Numbered from the stretch's first letter, positions 1 to 37,800 are shown. The stretch is 64,000 nucleotides of DNA from Karalla daura (GCA_029224185.1 CM055201.1:7287365-7351364); one strand, 5' to 3'. The notes: generated from the letters alone by a model not told the origin. Program-made: numbers and translations.

Positions 1-871
1 ATAAAATCACTTCACAACAAAAAAGAGGCGAATTAAAAAAAACAAAAACATATTTGTATATATACTTTAGAGCGGCCACGTGATACGTAGGTGATTTGCA
101 CCTCACATGGCCTCACAGCAGGAAGGTTGACTCGCATTCAGACTGAGAGTGTTTCCATGTGGAGTGTGTTCCCACTGTCTAAAAGCATGCGTGTTGAGGC
201 TGGTTGGAGACTCTAAATTGACCCAGTGTGTGAGTATGAGAGCGAATAGTGTGTATGCGTGCCCAGCATGGGACTAATTACCTGTCCAGTATGTATTTCC
301 TGCCTTCGCCCTCTGTATATTGGAGATAGAGACCCTCAGACACTGCAGCACTGTCAAAGTACAAAGCCAGTAAGATAATGGATGGACCTTAGAGACTGCT
401 GACCGTCCATACCTTCCCATCAATTCAGTAACTGGGTCAGGCAAAGAGACACATTTGTGAAATGTGAGAGATGCTTGGCCTCTGCATCGCACCAGACGTG
501 GATTCGCTTCAGATTCGCCGCATTGAATTCCCTGGCAATCTCACATGGAAGGAAACGTAACGCTGCCTGATGTTTATAGATTATAGGATGCCACTGGAGG
601 ATGTGACTTTGTGTTTGTCCTTCTGTTCAAGTTTCAACTCTTGAAGGAGACGTAAGACCTTGTAAAGAGTTCTTCCTTGCAAATGGTTCAAGGAAAAAAA
701 AAAGCTTGCTCGTAATTTGTTGTGAGCAGGAACTTCCAATATCATTAAGAGCAATTTAATTGAATCAGATGGAACATGTGGAATCACATTGTCACATTTT
801 CAGAGTTTATTTTGACGTTTTCAGCTAAGTATACATCTCCTCCTTCTGACCTTCTCTCCCCTCTCTTCCAG
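1..871. other. loxhd1 intron (5' flank of the first visible exon)
   Basis: Non-coding. It ends in the pyrimidine-rich acceptor CTCTTCCAG before the exon at 872. About 130-410 matches a dispersed repeat seen elsewhere in the window. No upstream loxhd1 exon is visible. Confidence 0.7.
130..410 (+). repeat. Dispersed repeat, family A copy 1
   Basis: Contains CATGCGTGTTGAGGCTGGTTGG, then GAGACTCTAAATTG, ACCTGTCCAGTATG, and ends near AAGATAATGGATGG. The same ordered blocks recur at about 29640-29920 and 37715-38020 in this orientation. Confidence 0.65.
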
Positions 872-23426
<22,555 letters not shown>

Positions 23427-26400
23427 TGTTACTTATTCAAAGAAACTCACAATGCAGAGACAGCTCCCCACATCTTAAAAAGCAATGACCAAAGAGATCC
23501 TGCTTTGGCGAGTTTTGTACCTCAGGAACTGTGACAGATTTTTACATTCATTTTTGTATGGCATTACAGCTCAATATTTAAGACTTTCTGGAACAATATA
23601 ACCTGCGATGAAATACTGTGACAATAGCTTCTTAGGGAGACTTGAAGGTGCCATTCTTTGTAAGTTTCATATGTCAGGGAGGATTTGCTGAGTTGCTTTG
23701 TTATAATGGAGTTTTTATAAAAGATTAAACTCATTTGTGATATTTAAGATTCATAGCTTTCAGCCTGTTTGACTCAGCAAGAATCATCAGCTAGCTCTGC
23801 AGGTCACTGCTGCATATGGAGCATTTCAGCATCTCTTTACCCCTATCCCTAACATAAACCCACTGTGGGCAATTTGAATGCCAGACGCATGGTGATTGAA
23901 CACATGATAACACAATTCGCTTTGACCACTCAAACATTCTGTTACCACTTAATGTTAAGCATACATTTGGCTCCATTTTCATACAGCATATACACTATAA
24001 GACGTGTGGTGTTAACATCCAGGGTGATGTTGCATAACAATACAAGACACATAGATGTCCATTTTATCCAATTTATTACAAAAAGAGCACATACAAAAGG
24101 ATAATATACAAGCCATGAAATAAAATGAAAATAAAAAAACAAAACAGTTTGGGTTTAGCAATGCAACTTTTGAAATCATTATCAATATTTTTAGTAGTAA
24201 TAATAAATAAAGTACAAAATTCCACCACATGTGAATCTAACATTTACCCATAATATGCTCATCCATTTCTTCATCAACACACTCATCACCATTAATGCGC
24301 TATTGCTTTAATATTAATGATAAATAGTTCTATTTTCAGATAAAATATCCTATATTGAAAAACATTGCGCAGTCACAGCTAAACAGCAGATTTTCATACA
24401 AGAATGTCGGCAGCCCTTTCACTGGCACTTTTTGGGATATTTTCTCTTCAGCTTTGTTTTTCAGTTTCAAACAGCGACAAAATTAATAGGTTTTTTTTCT
24501 GTTATACTCTTTGTATATATTTTCACCATATACCATTAAACCATTGAGACTATATTGAAACCTGAGAAAACATGCATTTTTAGAAAAGGTTGTGCTTTAA
24601 AATCCTTGCCTTCCCTTTAGCCTGTGAAAGGAAACAGAGGACAGAGAGGAGAGACGGACGGTAAAATAAAAAAAAAACAACAAATGCAGAGAAGGAGATT
24701 GAAGAGAAACAGAAATAAGAAATGAACAAAGCAGGAATTTCTAGTAAAGCCCACAGTGAAACATGCCTCTTTATCAAACTACTTCCACAACACTTAAACA
24801 CCTCAGCGCAACAAACCAACAGCTATTTTGGACAGTTTGACTTGAATTTTGAGGATAATGGCTTTGTCAAATGTTGTCTTAGCTCCTTCAGGACTCCTTC
24901 GGTTAATTAATTATGCAACCAATAAGGCATGGTGGCTTCATGGATTGATTGTTATTAATGGTTCCAGTTATATGGAAATATCTCCTAACACTTAAAGCGA
25001 GGCACTTGTTATGCTTAGGTCTACAAACTATTCTGGAGAAACAACAAAAGGGAAACAAGATGCAAATCAAAGATAGATACAAAGAGTTAAAGCGAAGGGA
25101 CATGCTTCACAGATGATCATTATTAAGACCCATAGTGCATTGTGAGAAGCAGAGCATACAAAATAAAAGCCAGAGCTCTGAGTGATAATATTAAATCACC
25201 TAAACTAACTTTTTTTTGCCAGTGAGAGGGTTCCCATATTTAAACAAGTGAGTGCAAAGGAAAGAAAAAACTCACAAACAAACCAATTCACTTCATTGCA
25301 GTTTGTCCACTACATCACAGCATGGGGGATCAGAGAAATTGCATTGAATGGAATGTAACCAAGATCCACAGCACCACATGAGAGAGAGAGAGAGACAGAG
25401 AGAGAGAGAGGTAAAGAGAGTGATAGAGACAGATAGCTAGAGACGGACAGACAGAGACAGTAGAGAGAGAGAGAGAGACGGAGAGCGGGCTCAGCAGCTC
25501 AGCCTGGACAGTAAACATCGCACAGCCAGCTTGTGGAGATCAAACAGCAGGGCTATTTTTTTTTTCTTTAACTTTAGTGTTCCAAAAAAGTACAACTGCA
25601 TGCAAAGCATTCCCATTTAAAACAATGCAAAAATGAGGTAATAGTTTTTTTCATAGCATTTTTGTGTTATTTCTAAATAAATAAATTATGATTCAGTCGC
25701 CCCACCCCCAAAGAAAAACAAACAAAAAAAACTATATAAAATTAAATACATACCCACAATATCTACAGTTAGTAATAAATTATGATTGTTAAATACTTAA
25801 GGCATCTCAACTGACAACACCCTGTGTAAACTATGAAGACTTCATCACAGATGACTTCACTACAGGAGGAGGCAGTGTCGACACTGGCAGTGCACAAGAC
25901 GGGGAGAAGTAATCCTTCCTAATTGATCCTCGGCCCACTGAGGCTCAAAGGGGCCAAGTAAGATCCTTTACTATCACAGTGCATAGGGCGGTCAGGTTCC
26001 TAAAGGCATCCTTTCTAGCATGTCAAGACCCAGGTACAGGAGCTGAGAACAGCCGAGCTAGAGCAGCTCGTTCCACTATCTCCAGATCACAACTTAATGG
26101 TTTTATTACCTCGAGCCGACAGTCTCTGTTATTGGGAGGAAACGAGCTAAAAGAGCCGTTATCAAAGGAAAGCAAAAGGTTGTTTCCTCTTATTTCATAC
26201 ATCCCTGATCAGCGACCATGGCCAGGTGAATTCACGGGCCAGGTGACATTGCACAGTCTCTTGAACCAGTTATGCAAATCCAACGAAAACATCAATTATC
26301 TCAAATCAACTGTAGCGACTGATTTATGCTAAAAAAAAAAAAAGCTAGATCAAGGTGACTGTTACTAATCAATGCAGGACCTTGATCCATGTTTTTTTTA

Positions 26401-28684
26401 AGGAAATCCATCTATCTAGTAGCTTATTTCTAGCACACAGAGAAAATGCAGGGAACTGGCAGAGTCCATCTAACATCAATTTAGAGTCTCCAATCAAACT
26501 TAAACAACTCAAACATGCATGTTTTTGAACATGCACATTCTAATCAGGGTCCTTCTATATGACTAAAAAGAGGCTGTGTGTAGTTAATGTTGGGATCAAT
26601 TCACAATTACAATAAGTCATTTAGCAGCGACTTACAAGAGAGTGCAGAAATCAATACAGACACCTTAAGAGGGATTAGATCATCTTTTCTAATAGCGTGA
26701 TGTAAATTTACCACTGTTTTCATTTTTTTAGGTGATCTAGAGAAAATACTGTTATGACATAATGACATTTTTAACTCCTGATCTTGGGATGATGGTATAA
26801 AACACAGCAGGCTGAGCTGCAAACAGAGCTGTTCTCGCCTTTTGTACACAAAAGAATTGAAAAAAAAGGGGGAAAATGAAATGAAAACTATTGGGGTCGA
26901 GTAGAGACTGGGGGGCCTGAGCAGCCTGAACGTTTTCCTGCTGTTGTGCCGTCTCGTCTGTGTGCACTGCGAGAGGGAGGCTGCCTCCGTCGCACCACGT
27001 TCTACATGTTCTAGCAATACAGCATAGCAACCAGCATAGCAACCACGAGGGGAGGTCTGTCACACAAATACACAAGATCAATACGCAAGCTCCTCTCTCT
27101 GCTGAAACACTGCATGAATCTATACCTAAATATAAACCAACGCAAATGCAATACCGAGGGAAAAACCTTTTTGTTGCTATAACTTTTGTCACATGTGCTT
27201 GTTCTTTAGGCATTAAGGTAAACATCAAAAACAGGATCCCATCGTTGCCACCTAAGGGTAACAGGGACGAACACACGCTACAAGTCAGGAAGAGCAGCCA
27301 CTGACACCGTGCTCTTTTTTTTTTCTCGTTTGTTTGTTAGTGTTGAGAAGATAGTCACAGCTCAGATTAACTACGTCATGCAAAGCCATCTCTGTGCCTC
27401 TTTGACATTGGAGAAACGCTACCGAAGCGAACAGCCCGAGCTGACGATTTAACATGCATCTTTAGTAGGCCTGCACGCAGCTCTGCCTCTGGCCCAGTGC
27501 CAGATGAGGCGCAGGTACCAGGGCAGCGGAGTATTCCTCCCACCTCACTCTGCTGTAGCTTCCTTTTGTCTTCCCTTTTGTTTTGTTTTTTGTTTTTTGT
27601 TGTTTTTTTTTGGCTTTGTGTTGTATAAGCGCTCCATGCTATCGACCTACAGCGAGTTGACTGTTGCCTCTGACCCTCAAAATACTCGCATTTCTGAGCA
27701 TCCACATTCTTTAAGTCACACACAGCAGGGCAGAGCACACACATGCGCGCACGCACGCGCGTGCGCACGCACACACACACGCACAAACATTCCCACGCAC
27801 TCACACACATGAACCTGTGAACCAGGCTCAAGCTACACCATGACAAAAAATGCAGTTTGGTAAAAACACTTTCTACCTATTTTGAAAACACACGACGGCT
27901 CGATCGGTGAGCTCGGTGACAGCCACCCGACACCGGCCCAAGGTGAACGTACAACTGTATTGCAAAAATGTCAAAGCTGCATGATAGGATTAAAACACTC
28001 AGCTAGCTGGTCCTCGCCCCCAGGAAGGCGACAGCGCACCAGACGTCACTTGTTGGTTACTGCTACTCTACTACGACCACAAATGATCATTAGGTAAACA
28101 TGGCATCGGAGCGTTTAGTTTGTGTATAGCTTTCTCGTTGTGGCAGATTGTTTGAAGTGTGTCTGAAAAGAGAGAAATATATATCTATATTTATAGAAAG
28201 AGAGAGAGAAAAAGAGAGAAAGTAGCCAGCTCAGTGTGGGGTTATGCGTTTTCCACTCTCAGGACATTAAAGTCATGGCTTTGAGGACATGCTACACAGC
28301 CCGGGGCTACCTACAGTACAACACCACAACAGCAACAACACCCCACTTACGACCAGCAAGCTACAAGTAAACCCTGTGTTACATGAGTATGTGTGTGTGT
28401 GTGTATTTGTGTGTGTGTGTTTGCGTGTCTTTTGCCTCCGGAAGGATGTGCTTCTATATAAAGAGAGTCTGTTGTGGCCTCTCGTGCAGTTAGTTATCCT
28501 GGCTTGGCTCAGTAAAGCGTGAGTCAGAAGGGTGATGATGTCACATGAAGTCTGGAGACATTTGGCAAAGCACCCAACGACGGAGGGGGAAGGGGGGATT
28601 GGATTTAGGGTGGCGTGGTTGGTGGAAAAAAGCAGGAACCACAAGAGGGCGATTGACAAAGAAGAAGGCGGGGTTTCAATCCCA
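23427..28684. other. Convergent 3' ends of loxhd1 and ark2c; probable ark2c 3' UTR
   Basis: No coding exon is seen. loxhd1 probably ends soon after ATTAAA at 23724-23729. On the minus strand an AATAAA (plus-strand TTTATT, 24072-24077) could end ark2c, giving a 3' UTR of about 4.6 kb and a gap of about 0.3 kb between the two transcripts. Simple repeats lie inside (GA near 25380-25480, AC/GC near 27720-27790, GT near 28389-28422). Confidence 0.5.
26470..26545 (-). repeat. Dispersed repeat, family A, fragment
   Basis: Only the part with TAGAGTCTCCAATCAAAC and AACATGCATGTTTTTGAACA remains, within the probable ark2c 3' UTR. Confidence 0.4.
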
Positions 28685-28802
28685 TCAGCTGTCGGGGTTC
28701 AGCTGTGTTTCGATGTCAACTCGGCAGATTGGACACTTCCTGCTGGTGGCCAGCCACTGGTCCACACAGCCCTGGTGGAAGAGGTGCATGCAGGGTAATC
28801 TC
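28685..28802 (-). CDS. ark2c: ark2c last exon: second half of RING and stop
   Basis: Encodes LPCMHLFHQGCVDQWLATSR, then KCPICRVDIETQLNPDS and a TGA stop. The C-H-H-C ligands of an RING-H2 finger are intact, so the ligase should be catalytically competent. Confidence 0.95.
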
Positions 28803-31800
28803 CTGCAGGACAGAGAGACAAGAGGTAATTGTTAGTTCACACCTGTAAGCACGCCATTATGAGTACAGAACCTCTGAGGGCAACAGCGGGCTAAGTTTGG
28901 GGCTTTTAGGCACCCGGGGACGACTTCTGCCAAGTCATCAGGCCTGCATGCCTCAGAGACAGCTGAGACACCACACACTGTAAACCGAGCCTCTCTGCTG
29001 CTCCCAGGGCACGACTCTACATCCTCTGAAGTTCACTCCCAGCCTTTTAAATGCATGTGTCAGCGCACATGTTCATGTCATTGCTGAGAGGAATCTTTTC
29101 CATGCCCTGGCTCTGAAAGAATGACACCACTGCTGTGTCCGTCCATGCCCCACTGAAACCAGAGCCAACAGCTGGTTAGAGTAGCTTAGTGCAAAGATTG
29201 GAAAACACACTTAGCCCTTTCAGACACAGCTAAGCCACTAATTGTGTTTACTATTGTTGTGTCGGCTGTTTGAAGCTGAATCAAACAGATTACTTGTTGG
29301 ACTATGGTGTCACACACTAAGTCTAATGAGAACAAGTGGGAGAATTCATTATTTGCTCATGGTTTGGACCATAATTAGCACTTGCATGCTAATTTAATTA
29401 AAAGCAGCTGCTACACTGCGTCAAAATGTTCCAATTTTTACATTTATAGATGGTCAACTTTGTAATTTATTTGTAGCAATAGCTATAACTAGGTTTGAGG
29501 GGGGGTTGGGCTACAGGAGCTTAGCACAAAAATGGTGCAACAGCTAGCCAAGAACCAGCCACCAGCTTTTCTGAAGCTCAACAAACAGCATCATATTGCC
29601 TGCTGTTAATAAATGTATTGTACAGAAAGTGAATGGGGTGACATGGTGACTTAGTGAATAGCACTTTATCCTCACAGCAATATACTAGGTTTGAATAATG
29701 GTCGAATCGAGGGCTTCCTTCCTGTATGCCACATTCTCATGTCTTGGTTTTTGTAGGTACTCTGGTCCCTGCCTCAGTCCAAAAACATGCAAGTTTAGAT
29801 TGAAGACTCCCTTGCGTGTGAGTGATAGTGAATGGTGTATGTGTGTGTGTGTGTGTGCTGCGATGGACTTTAGACCTGTCTAGTGTGTATTCCCTGCCTT
29901 TGCAGATCTTTGAGTAAAGTTCAATTTAGCTCAGCGTTTGAGGATGTACATCTAAAACTAACCAGATGCTGTGTTTTTTTCTCTATGGATCCAAGCGAAA
30001 GAAGGTGGTATCAATTATCAACTCCCAAAGTGCTTATGAAATGCAACATTTTTGTGCAAAAGTATGGTTCGGTGGGGGGCTGAGAGAAATTCTAACCTGA
30101 CATCCTCTCCATCCTCCAGCATGGACAAACAGATGGTGCATTTCTCATCCACATCTGTTTCCTCCTCCTCCCCAATTTTCAGCTGCAGGGGCTTTCTCTG
30201 TCGACCGGTCAGATTACAGGGAGACAAAAAGGCAGTGTCAGACGAGCCCAACGTCAATATCGTCAATAGCTAGTGTCTGTGGGTGTGTTATTATGCTACC
30301 TTCTTGTATTTGTGAGGAAAGGTGAACCTCTCGATGGTTGTCTGAACAGCTCCTCTGCTAACACTCCCCAGCCGGTCCTCCAGCTGCAGCAGCTCCTGAC
30401 GGAAAATGGAGAGCTCAGACTATGATAAAACTGTGTACCTGCAGTGCTACTGACGAGGGAAAGAGTTGTTTTATCAAATAAACTTCTGAGTGATTTTAAG
30501 CCAAAAGAAGAAAAAGATGGAAGAAATAGGCGAGACAGACAGGGTTCAAGTTCTCTGGTACACTCAATAAAAAGGCAGAAGCAGGGGTGAAGTTTGGCAG
30601 ACGTCTGACCGGCGTTGTAAAGTTGATTTACCTCATAACTTTCTCGCACAGCGGTGGCGTGTCTTGAGGGATTCAGACTCTGCAGGGCCAACAGGTGCAG
30701 CTGGGGGTATGGGTAGTTTCTGATTTCATGCACAACCTGACAAAAGAGGTCGAGCATTTTTGAGAATATTGAGACAAAATTCTAGCGGTAAAGTATCTAC
30801 AGCCTGGTGCGAAGGATAAAGCACTCTGGATGCAGTCGTTAAAATCATGCAATAATGCGGCTCCTTAAATCGCGTTTGAGTTGCATTGTGGGAATTATAA
30901 ACTCCATATTTTGACATGGTACAAAATATTTCATAAAATGGAATATTTAAGACAATATATGATTATCCTGCATTGATTTCAACCTTTTAAAAAATTTTCG
31001 ACAAATCTTTGGAGCAAAAATACTACAATTATACATGAGTCTAGCACACATAGACCTCTGGAAAAAGAATGAGATAATATCAAGCCTCCATTAAAAGATA
31101 CCAGGGTGTTTGACATACCACTTGTGCAGAGGACGTGTTCCTGGGGAAATGGTGCATCCGAGGGGAGGCCAGGTAATGCTGATAGTGCTGCGGGAGCTGC
31201 TGGAGCTGGTACTGGTGATGAGGGAGGCCAGCGTCAACGCTGAGATCCCTGCAGGCAGGCAGACAGGTGACTAAGTCAACATCATCACCCATGCTAGGCA
31301 TCGTGACAGACAGATGGGCACAGAGATGAAAAGACAGGGGGGCTGGGGGTCGTTTCTCCACTCCGGTTAAGCTCAGGCGCTGACTCACCAGTCAGTGCCC
31401 TCGGCCAGGTAGCGCTGCTGCTGCTGTGTCATCGGCTGCGGGACGTGGAGGGCAGGAGAGTACTCGTAGCCTGACCGCAGCCTGTGAGGGTTCAGTGGAA
31501 TACGCTCCTGGGTTCTTCTGCCAAGAAGATGAAAAATGAGCTAAGAGAGCGTGCTTAGCTTTCCTGTTTACGTACACCAGGGTGGTGGAAAACGTAATTG
31601 TCGTTGTACAAGAGCAGTAAATGATACAGCTACAATTAAATAAGAGGAGCCTCTTCTACAGTGCAGATTGCAATGTTGTATAATGAAATCCTGACCATAA
31701 CTAAGCCTAAGACTAAGGTGAAATACCTGATCATATTAACGAGGTAAATTTTATTTCATGATTTACTCCAGCTCCAGCCATTTTGTGAAACATGATGGAA

Positions 31801-34800
31801 CCACTCTTCATTCCCCGGAATGATTTGCTTTAAAAAAGCAAAGCTGAGTGCAATTACTTTCAACAAATTTGATGCTGTTTCCAATTCCAACTTAACATCA
31901 ATTCCATTTAAAACCCATTAACTGAATGGGAGCCGGTCGTGAGTGATATTCTCAGTTTTGCGCAGCCCTGGTGTGCACCTGAATCTGTTTGTACCTGGAG
32001 TGCGGGAGGATCCTGCGGTGCTGCGCTTCGAGAAGCTGCTGCTGGATGAGGTATTGCTGGTGTAAGGCCTGAGGTAGGAATGGAGGCCCCGGCACATCCT
32101 GGAACTGAGGGGGCGCGGGCAGGGCAGTGAGGGGCGGGTGGTGTGCCGGGGGCAGGTGGGCGGCCAGGCCGGTCTGAGGCGGCTGGCTGCCGTGTCCTAG
32201 AGGGAACTCTGCTGAGATGGGCGCCTGGGGAGTGCCCAGGTGAAAGTGTCGGCAGGAGGTAGCATGGCTGTGTTGATGCCTGGTGAAGTGCGCTCCTACG
32301 GGAAATAAATGCAAAGCTGTGAGGGCTGAGCCGGTTAAGCCTGACATCACTTGCATCCACACAGACAGCACAGAGAGACACCCAGACGAGTGCTCGCCGG
32401 CTTTCGCACGCACACAGATAGACATGAATCCAATCACTCAACAGGAACATAAAATCAGGAGAGACATGACACAGGAAGAGACAAAACAGACAAAACAGCA
32501 GATGGAGGCCGCAGATACTGGGACCCCTGCTGTGCAGCCTCTAAACCCACACACAGATTACACCCAGTGCCTCTCCACTTGCCACAAGATGGGATGGATG
32601 GGGTCTTCACTAACGGCTTGGTGTGTTTCCAAGATGATCTACAGCACTGCGGGCTGCTTCTGGTCCGCTGCTATTCAATTTAGTAGATTCATGCTCTGTA
32701 TCATGTCCGCTGTTTTAGAGAAATGTTCAGCTGTTACATGTTCAGCTGCACATCACTTATTAGAACCCCTCCACCGCGACAGAAGATTACCCGCCTCCCA
32801 TCTCTACTTTCCCTCTGCCCTTCTTATCGGAGGCGGAGGAGACGTGAGATTGCATGGTAGTCCCACTGAATCACCTCTGCATCGAGCGGCGTGAAAACAA
32901 TCAATATGAATTACTGGGAGCTCAGAGAGAGGAGGCTGGGCCGGAGGGTGAGGTGGGGACAAACAGTTACTACTTCAGCTTCCCATTACAGCTCTGTCGT
33001 CCTGTGGAGCAGGGTCTGGCAAACAGGCCGTGCAGTGGGTGTAATGAGCTATCTGAGCATTGTGCCTTTAGAATAATTGTCTCATCTCGTCTGCCCAGAG
33101 CGTAAAGTGGATGTTTCAAGCTAAGTCAGGCACATTAAAGCTGGACTTGCTAAACTGCAATGAGAAGTGACAAAGTACAGTTCCCTAGTATGAAGAGGCG
33201 CTTGCACTATGTTTGCCATTTAGTCGTTGTTATCATCAAATCTGTAACACTTTGTTGAAAACAACAACCTTAGATGGATTATACTTAGGTTTATATTTAA
33301 TTTAGGTTAAACGTTACAGTTGAACATTTTGCAATTTCCTCTTAAGACTAATAACATTCTTGTAACTGTCCAAAAACCTCAAAAATGGAAATGTATGAAT
33401 CAGTTCTTTTTAATCTTAAATAAAAAGAGACACTTTGTTGTTGTTGTTGTTTTTTGTGCGCACTGCTTCCAAACCCTCAGATAAACTAATATAAGCAATG
33501 GTAGCCAACTGCTTATATACAATCAACAATACGAGAGTAGACTATCAGTTCATCTAAAGCTACATTAGTTACACCGGTAAATAAATACATGTCAGGACTG
33601 TTCCCTCAATAGCTGCTATGCTAAGGTGAGCTAAGATAAATTAAGATAAACTAAAATAAGCTAAACAGCTTCTCATATTCAATATGAAAATAGGGCAGCA
33701 TGCTCATATGTTTCATCCAACTCTATACTACAAAGCAAATAAATACATTATAAGCTAAGCTAAGCCTACTGGCTGCTTATATTCAGCGCACAAATATGAG
33801 AGTGGCCTTGATCGTCTCATCTGACAGTCAGACTATTCCTCCAGTGGCTGATAATGTGAGATCATTTCACAGTTGCAATTTTGCCGTTTTTGTTAGGTAG
33901 CGCGTAGCCCCGGGACGTGAACCCAGTGAGCCTTGAGAGCCGTGGGCAAACTGAAAACAACATTTGGCTGAGGAAGTAGAGCAGAAATGTCAGACTGGTG
34001 GGTTTGGATTAGTAAAAGGGCGTGCATCACTTCTGTATGACGCCTGTGACCTGGTAAGACTGGCGTGGGTGCGCGGAGCTAAGAGTAAATATCAAAATTA
34101 TTTGTCTGTAGGCTCTGTCACAGCATGAACTGCTGACATTAATATTTGACATATTGCAGTGCTGCCAGCACCATCAGCCCTAGTGTTGTTATTGTTGCAT
34201 CTCTGCTTTGACTTTGACTTACAGACATAAACCGTCTGATTGGTGCAGAACAGACCCCCACCCCCTCCACCCACCCATCCACCTCTCCTCACCCCTGAGC
34301 TGCTGCGCAGGCAGCCCCTCCCCCACGGTGTGGCTGCGGCACGGTGTCCCAGCGTGAGTGACAGCCCGTAAGCCCTGCCCAGCCTCGACTGCAGCAGTCT
34401 GACATCGAACCTGTCTCACCCCTCCTCCACCACTGCAGCTTTACAATCACACCTCCTCCCTAACATAATCCTAGCCTCCCAGGCCTTGGTCTGTGGTCTT
34501 CCATCATGTGACACTGTGTAGTCTCGGCGAAAACTCTCCAGCACACCAGCTGATACCGCTGATTAGCAGCCTCGCAATCACAGCGTGCGACACGCAGGGA
34601 ATAAAATCAGCTTCTGCGTCGTGCAGCTGGACTCAAAAATCTGCATACAAATGGCTCGCCAGGGCGCATGCCTGCACACCACTCTCTGACCTTGATGCCA
34701 AACATCGGTCACATAGGGACAGGGCGGGTGCACCAGGGTGGAAGACACATCTGATTGTTACTGTGGGTCTGTGCTGTTGCAGCTACTGTGGGAGCACACA

Positions 34801-37800
34801 TGCATTACAGCTGCCGGGTTATTTTAAAATCTGTTGCTGCAGTCAGTTGAGAAAGTTGCGGGGAACACATGCTGTGCCACAGACACACCTTCCGTGTCTG
34901 CACATAAATAACTAGAACTATTTCAGACATTACGAACAGATGCAAGACTCGAGTGGCAGTGGGAACTGCTGAGTTCCTTTTTAAAATAAGAAATGCTTCA
35001 AATTTCCAGTGCCTGCACTAGATGTTGTGACCGATTGCCCTACTTTTTAACAGAAGCAAAGGCTTTGTGATGCGATGTCTTAGGGGAGAGCAACTCTGAC
35101 TCACAGATCACATTAAAAAGAGTAAACAATTGAGAATCGTCGACTTGCATCTTGTATACTTAAAAAGTCTTCTTTTATTTTACATACCTAATAACAACAC
35201 CTTGAATTTTATGATATTCTCGACCAGGGGTCTCCAAGCTATTCTACAAAGGGCAGAGTGGCTGTAGTCTCAATCTTCAGACAGTTGACTGGTCAAACTG
35301 TGTGCTCTGGGTTGGTCGGAATGAAAACCTGCAGCCACTCGGCCCTTTATGGAATAGTTCGGAGACCACTTTTCTAGACTCTCTGTACTCTCAGAATCTC
35401 CATTGAATGATCCCCAGGCTGATGTACACTTGTGTGAAATGAGCTGTATTTCAGTTAAGTTGTGCTGTTGTCTCGAAATACAAAGGCGCCACTGAACAGT
35501 TGTACTTTTACATAATGGAAAAGTGAGCAGCTAGCTGCTGGTTGCTGTGAAACAAGAGTTTGTTTGTATAAATGCAAGTCTATGATGCCTCTAGTAGTTT
35601 AAGCAGAAAAGAAGCAGGTAAAAGAAGCCAAGATTTTAGAAAACAACAAAAAGACAGACCGGAATGACAACCAAATGGATACTATTTTCCCGTTGCAGGT
35701 TCGGAGAGTTTTTAGGGGTATAGCTGGAAATTCAGTCTGAGAGTTGGAGCAGAAGATTAATAACACACTTGTGTCTGTCAAGCCTACGACACAATATAAC
35801 TTGTGTACACACTACATAGTTGTATCCCTCTATTATCTTTCCCACTTTATACCCAATGGTGCCATGGGGGATCTGCTGGTGTCTACCTCCAGCTCGCTTA
35901 GGGCAAAAACAGGGAATACACCCTGGACAGGTCACCAGCCCACTGAAGGGAACACACACAGACACCATTCACTCTCACACTCTCACACGGACAATTTAAA
36001 GTCTCCGGTCGAGCTTAAAGCATGTTTATGTGCTGTCAAAGAAGAAACTGGTGCACCTAGAGAAAACTTTCACGTACACAGGGAGAAGATATACTGGCAA
36101 CCTGCTTGCTTTGAGCCTGCGTGGCCTTCATAACATTGTTAAAATGTCTGTTTGTGATACCTTTATCCTACCCTGGGTGCTTCTTGGAGAAGATTTTGTT
36201 CGCAAGGGATTTCTGTACACATCCGTGTAACAAAATGGGAAGCTGACACACACTAGTTTGAAAGAAGTCTTTACCTCTGGCATTTCTGTGGTAGGGTTAA
36301 ACCACTGTGACGATATCAATATCAAGAGGCCACATGACTAATTTGTTTAAGTTTGCTCTCGAACCAATGAAATTTCATCTATTTGACTCTGCTTTCACAG
36401 ACCACCAGACCGTCTATTTTTTGTGGGTATTATCCTAGCTTTTATCTATATAATTATTACATAAAGTTGCCCTGTTCGCCCTATGTGTGCTGGACCAGCA
36501 GATCCCTGTGTCAACAGTATAAGTATATATATACAGCATAAAGTATAGATAATTGATGGATGAATGTAGAGATTCGGGTTAGTTGGTTAAAATTCAATTA
36601 AATCGTTTAGGTAACAATACAAAAATAAAATGTTTGCATATGTATTATATGTATTAAATATCCAATATTAACATCAAATATTTGCACCAGCAGACGTCAC
36701 CTATGTCACCATAGGGTGTAAAGTGGGTAAGATAATGGACGAATGTTAGGTAAAAGCATATAACTGGGACAATCTCCAAAGGCGGATGAATGAGCATCCG
36801 ACTGGTAGACACATAGAGTATTTCGAAACTGGACAGAAATCAGACAGATGGCCAAGCCTGGGAACCTCTAAGACATGCTAATAAATGTGTTTTCAATCTA
36901 CTATTAAATCCATAAAGACAGTGTATAGAGCGGTATCTCAGCCAGGAAGGCTGGCACACAACCTTCATAGCTGTGGTGGAGACAGGTGGATTTTGTTGGT
37001 GCTGCACAAAGCCTAGCAATCACCCCATGTTTCCCTGTCTTAATGCTAAGCTAAGCTAGCCCAATGTTCTGAGGATAGCTTTCCGACATGGCAGTGGTAT
37101 TAATCCACTTGTCCAAGCCTCCAACAGAAAGCATAGAAGAGGATTTCCCGAAGCTATTGCTTTAATAACAAGGGACATGACCCACAGAGGAGCGGAGGCT
37201 GATGTTAAATGTATGAGAGATTTCAACGTCTGTTTTGCCTTCGCGTATGGAGCAGTCAACAACTTGGGCAATATAATGCGCCATGAGATGATGCATTCAC
37301 CATGCGGTTTATATTGTGGTGTGCAACAGTTCATATCTGTGGGTGGATAAGGCCGTGCTGTAAATCTAGTGCTTCAAGGCAGAGGTACATTCATCCATCC
37401 ATCCATCCATCCATCCATCCATCATCTCGCCTGCTTTGCACCTCCACGGTGTCACAGGGGTCTACTGGAGCCTATTTCCAGCGCATCTAGGGCAAAGGCA
37501 GGTTACACACCCTGGATAAGTCGTCAGTCCATCACAGGGCAAACGCACACACCACTCACTCTCATACTCACCTCGGGGGCAACTCAGTCTTCATGCGATC
37601 TAAACATGCGTGTTTTTGAACTGTGGGTGCTTCGCCAACTCCTCAAATGAGACAAAGATACATCAATAGGTTGATTAAAAAGAAATTCTCTGTATTTACT
37701 TTTGTGGGGCAACACAGAGTAAAAGTGGTTGCATCACAGCCCAAGATCTTGGGTTTGACTACCAATCTTTTTGGATATTTTTCTCATTCCTGTGTGGGGT

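Noticed and set aside
32283..32894. Plus-strand frame of 203 codons
   Set aside because: Overlaps the ark2c exon 2 edge on the other strand; composition is not protein-like.
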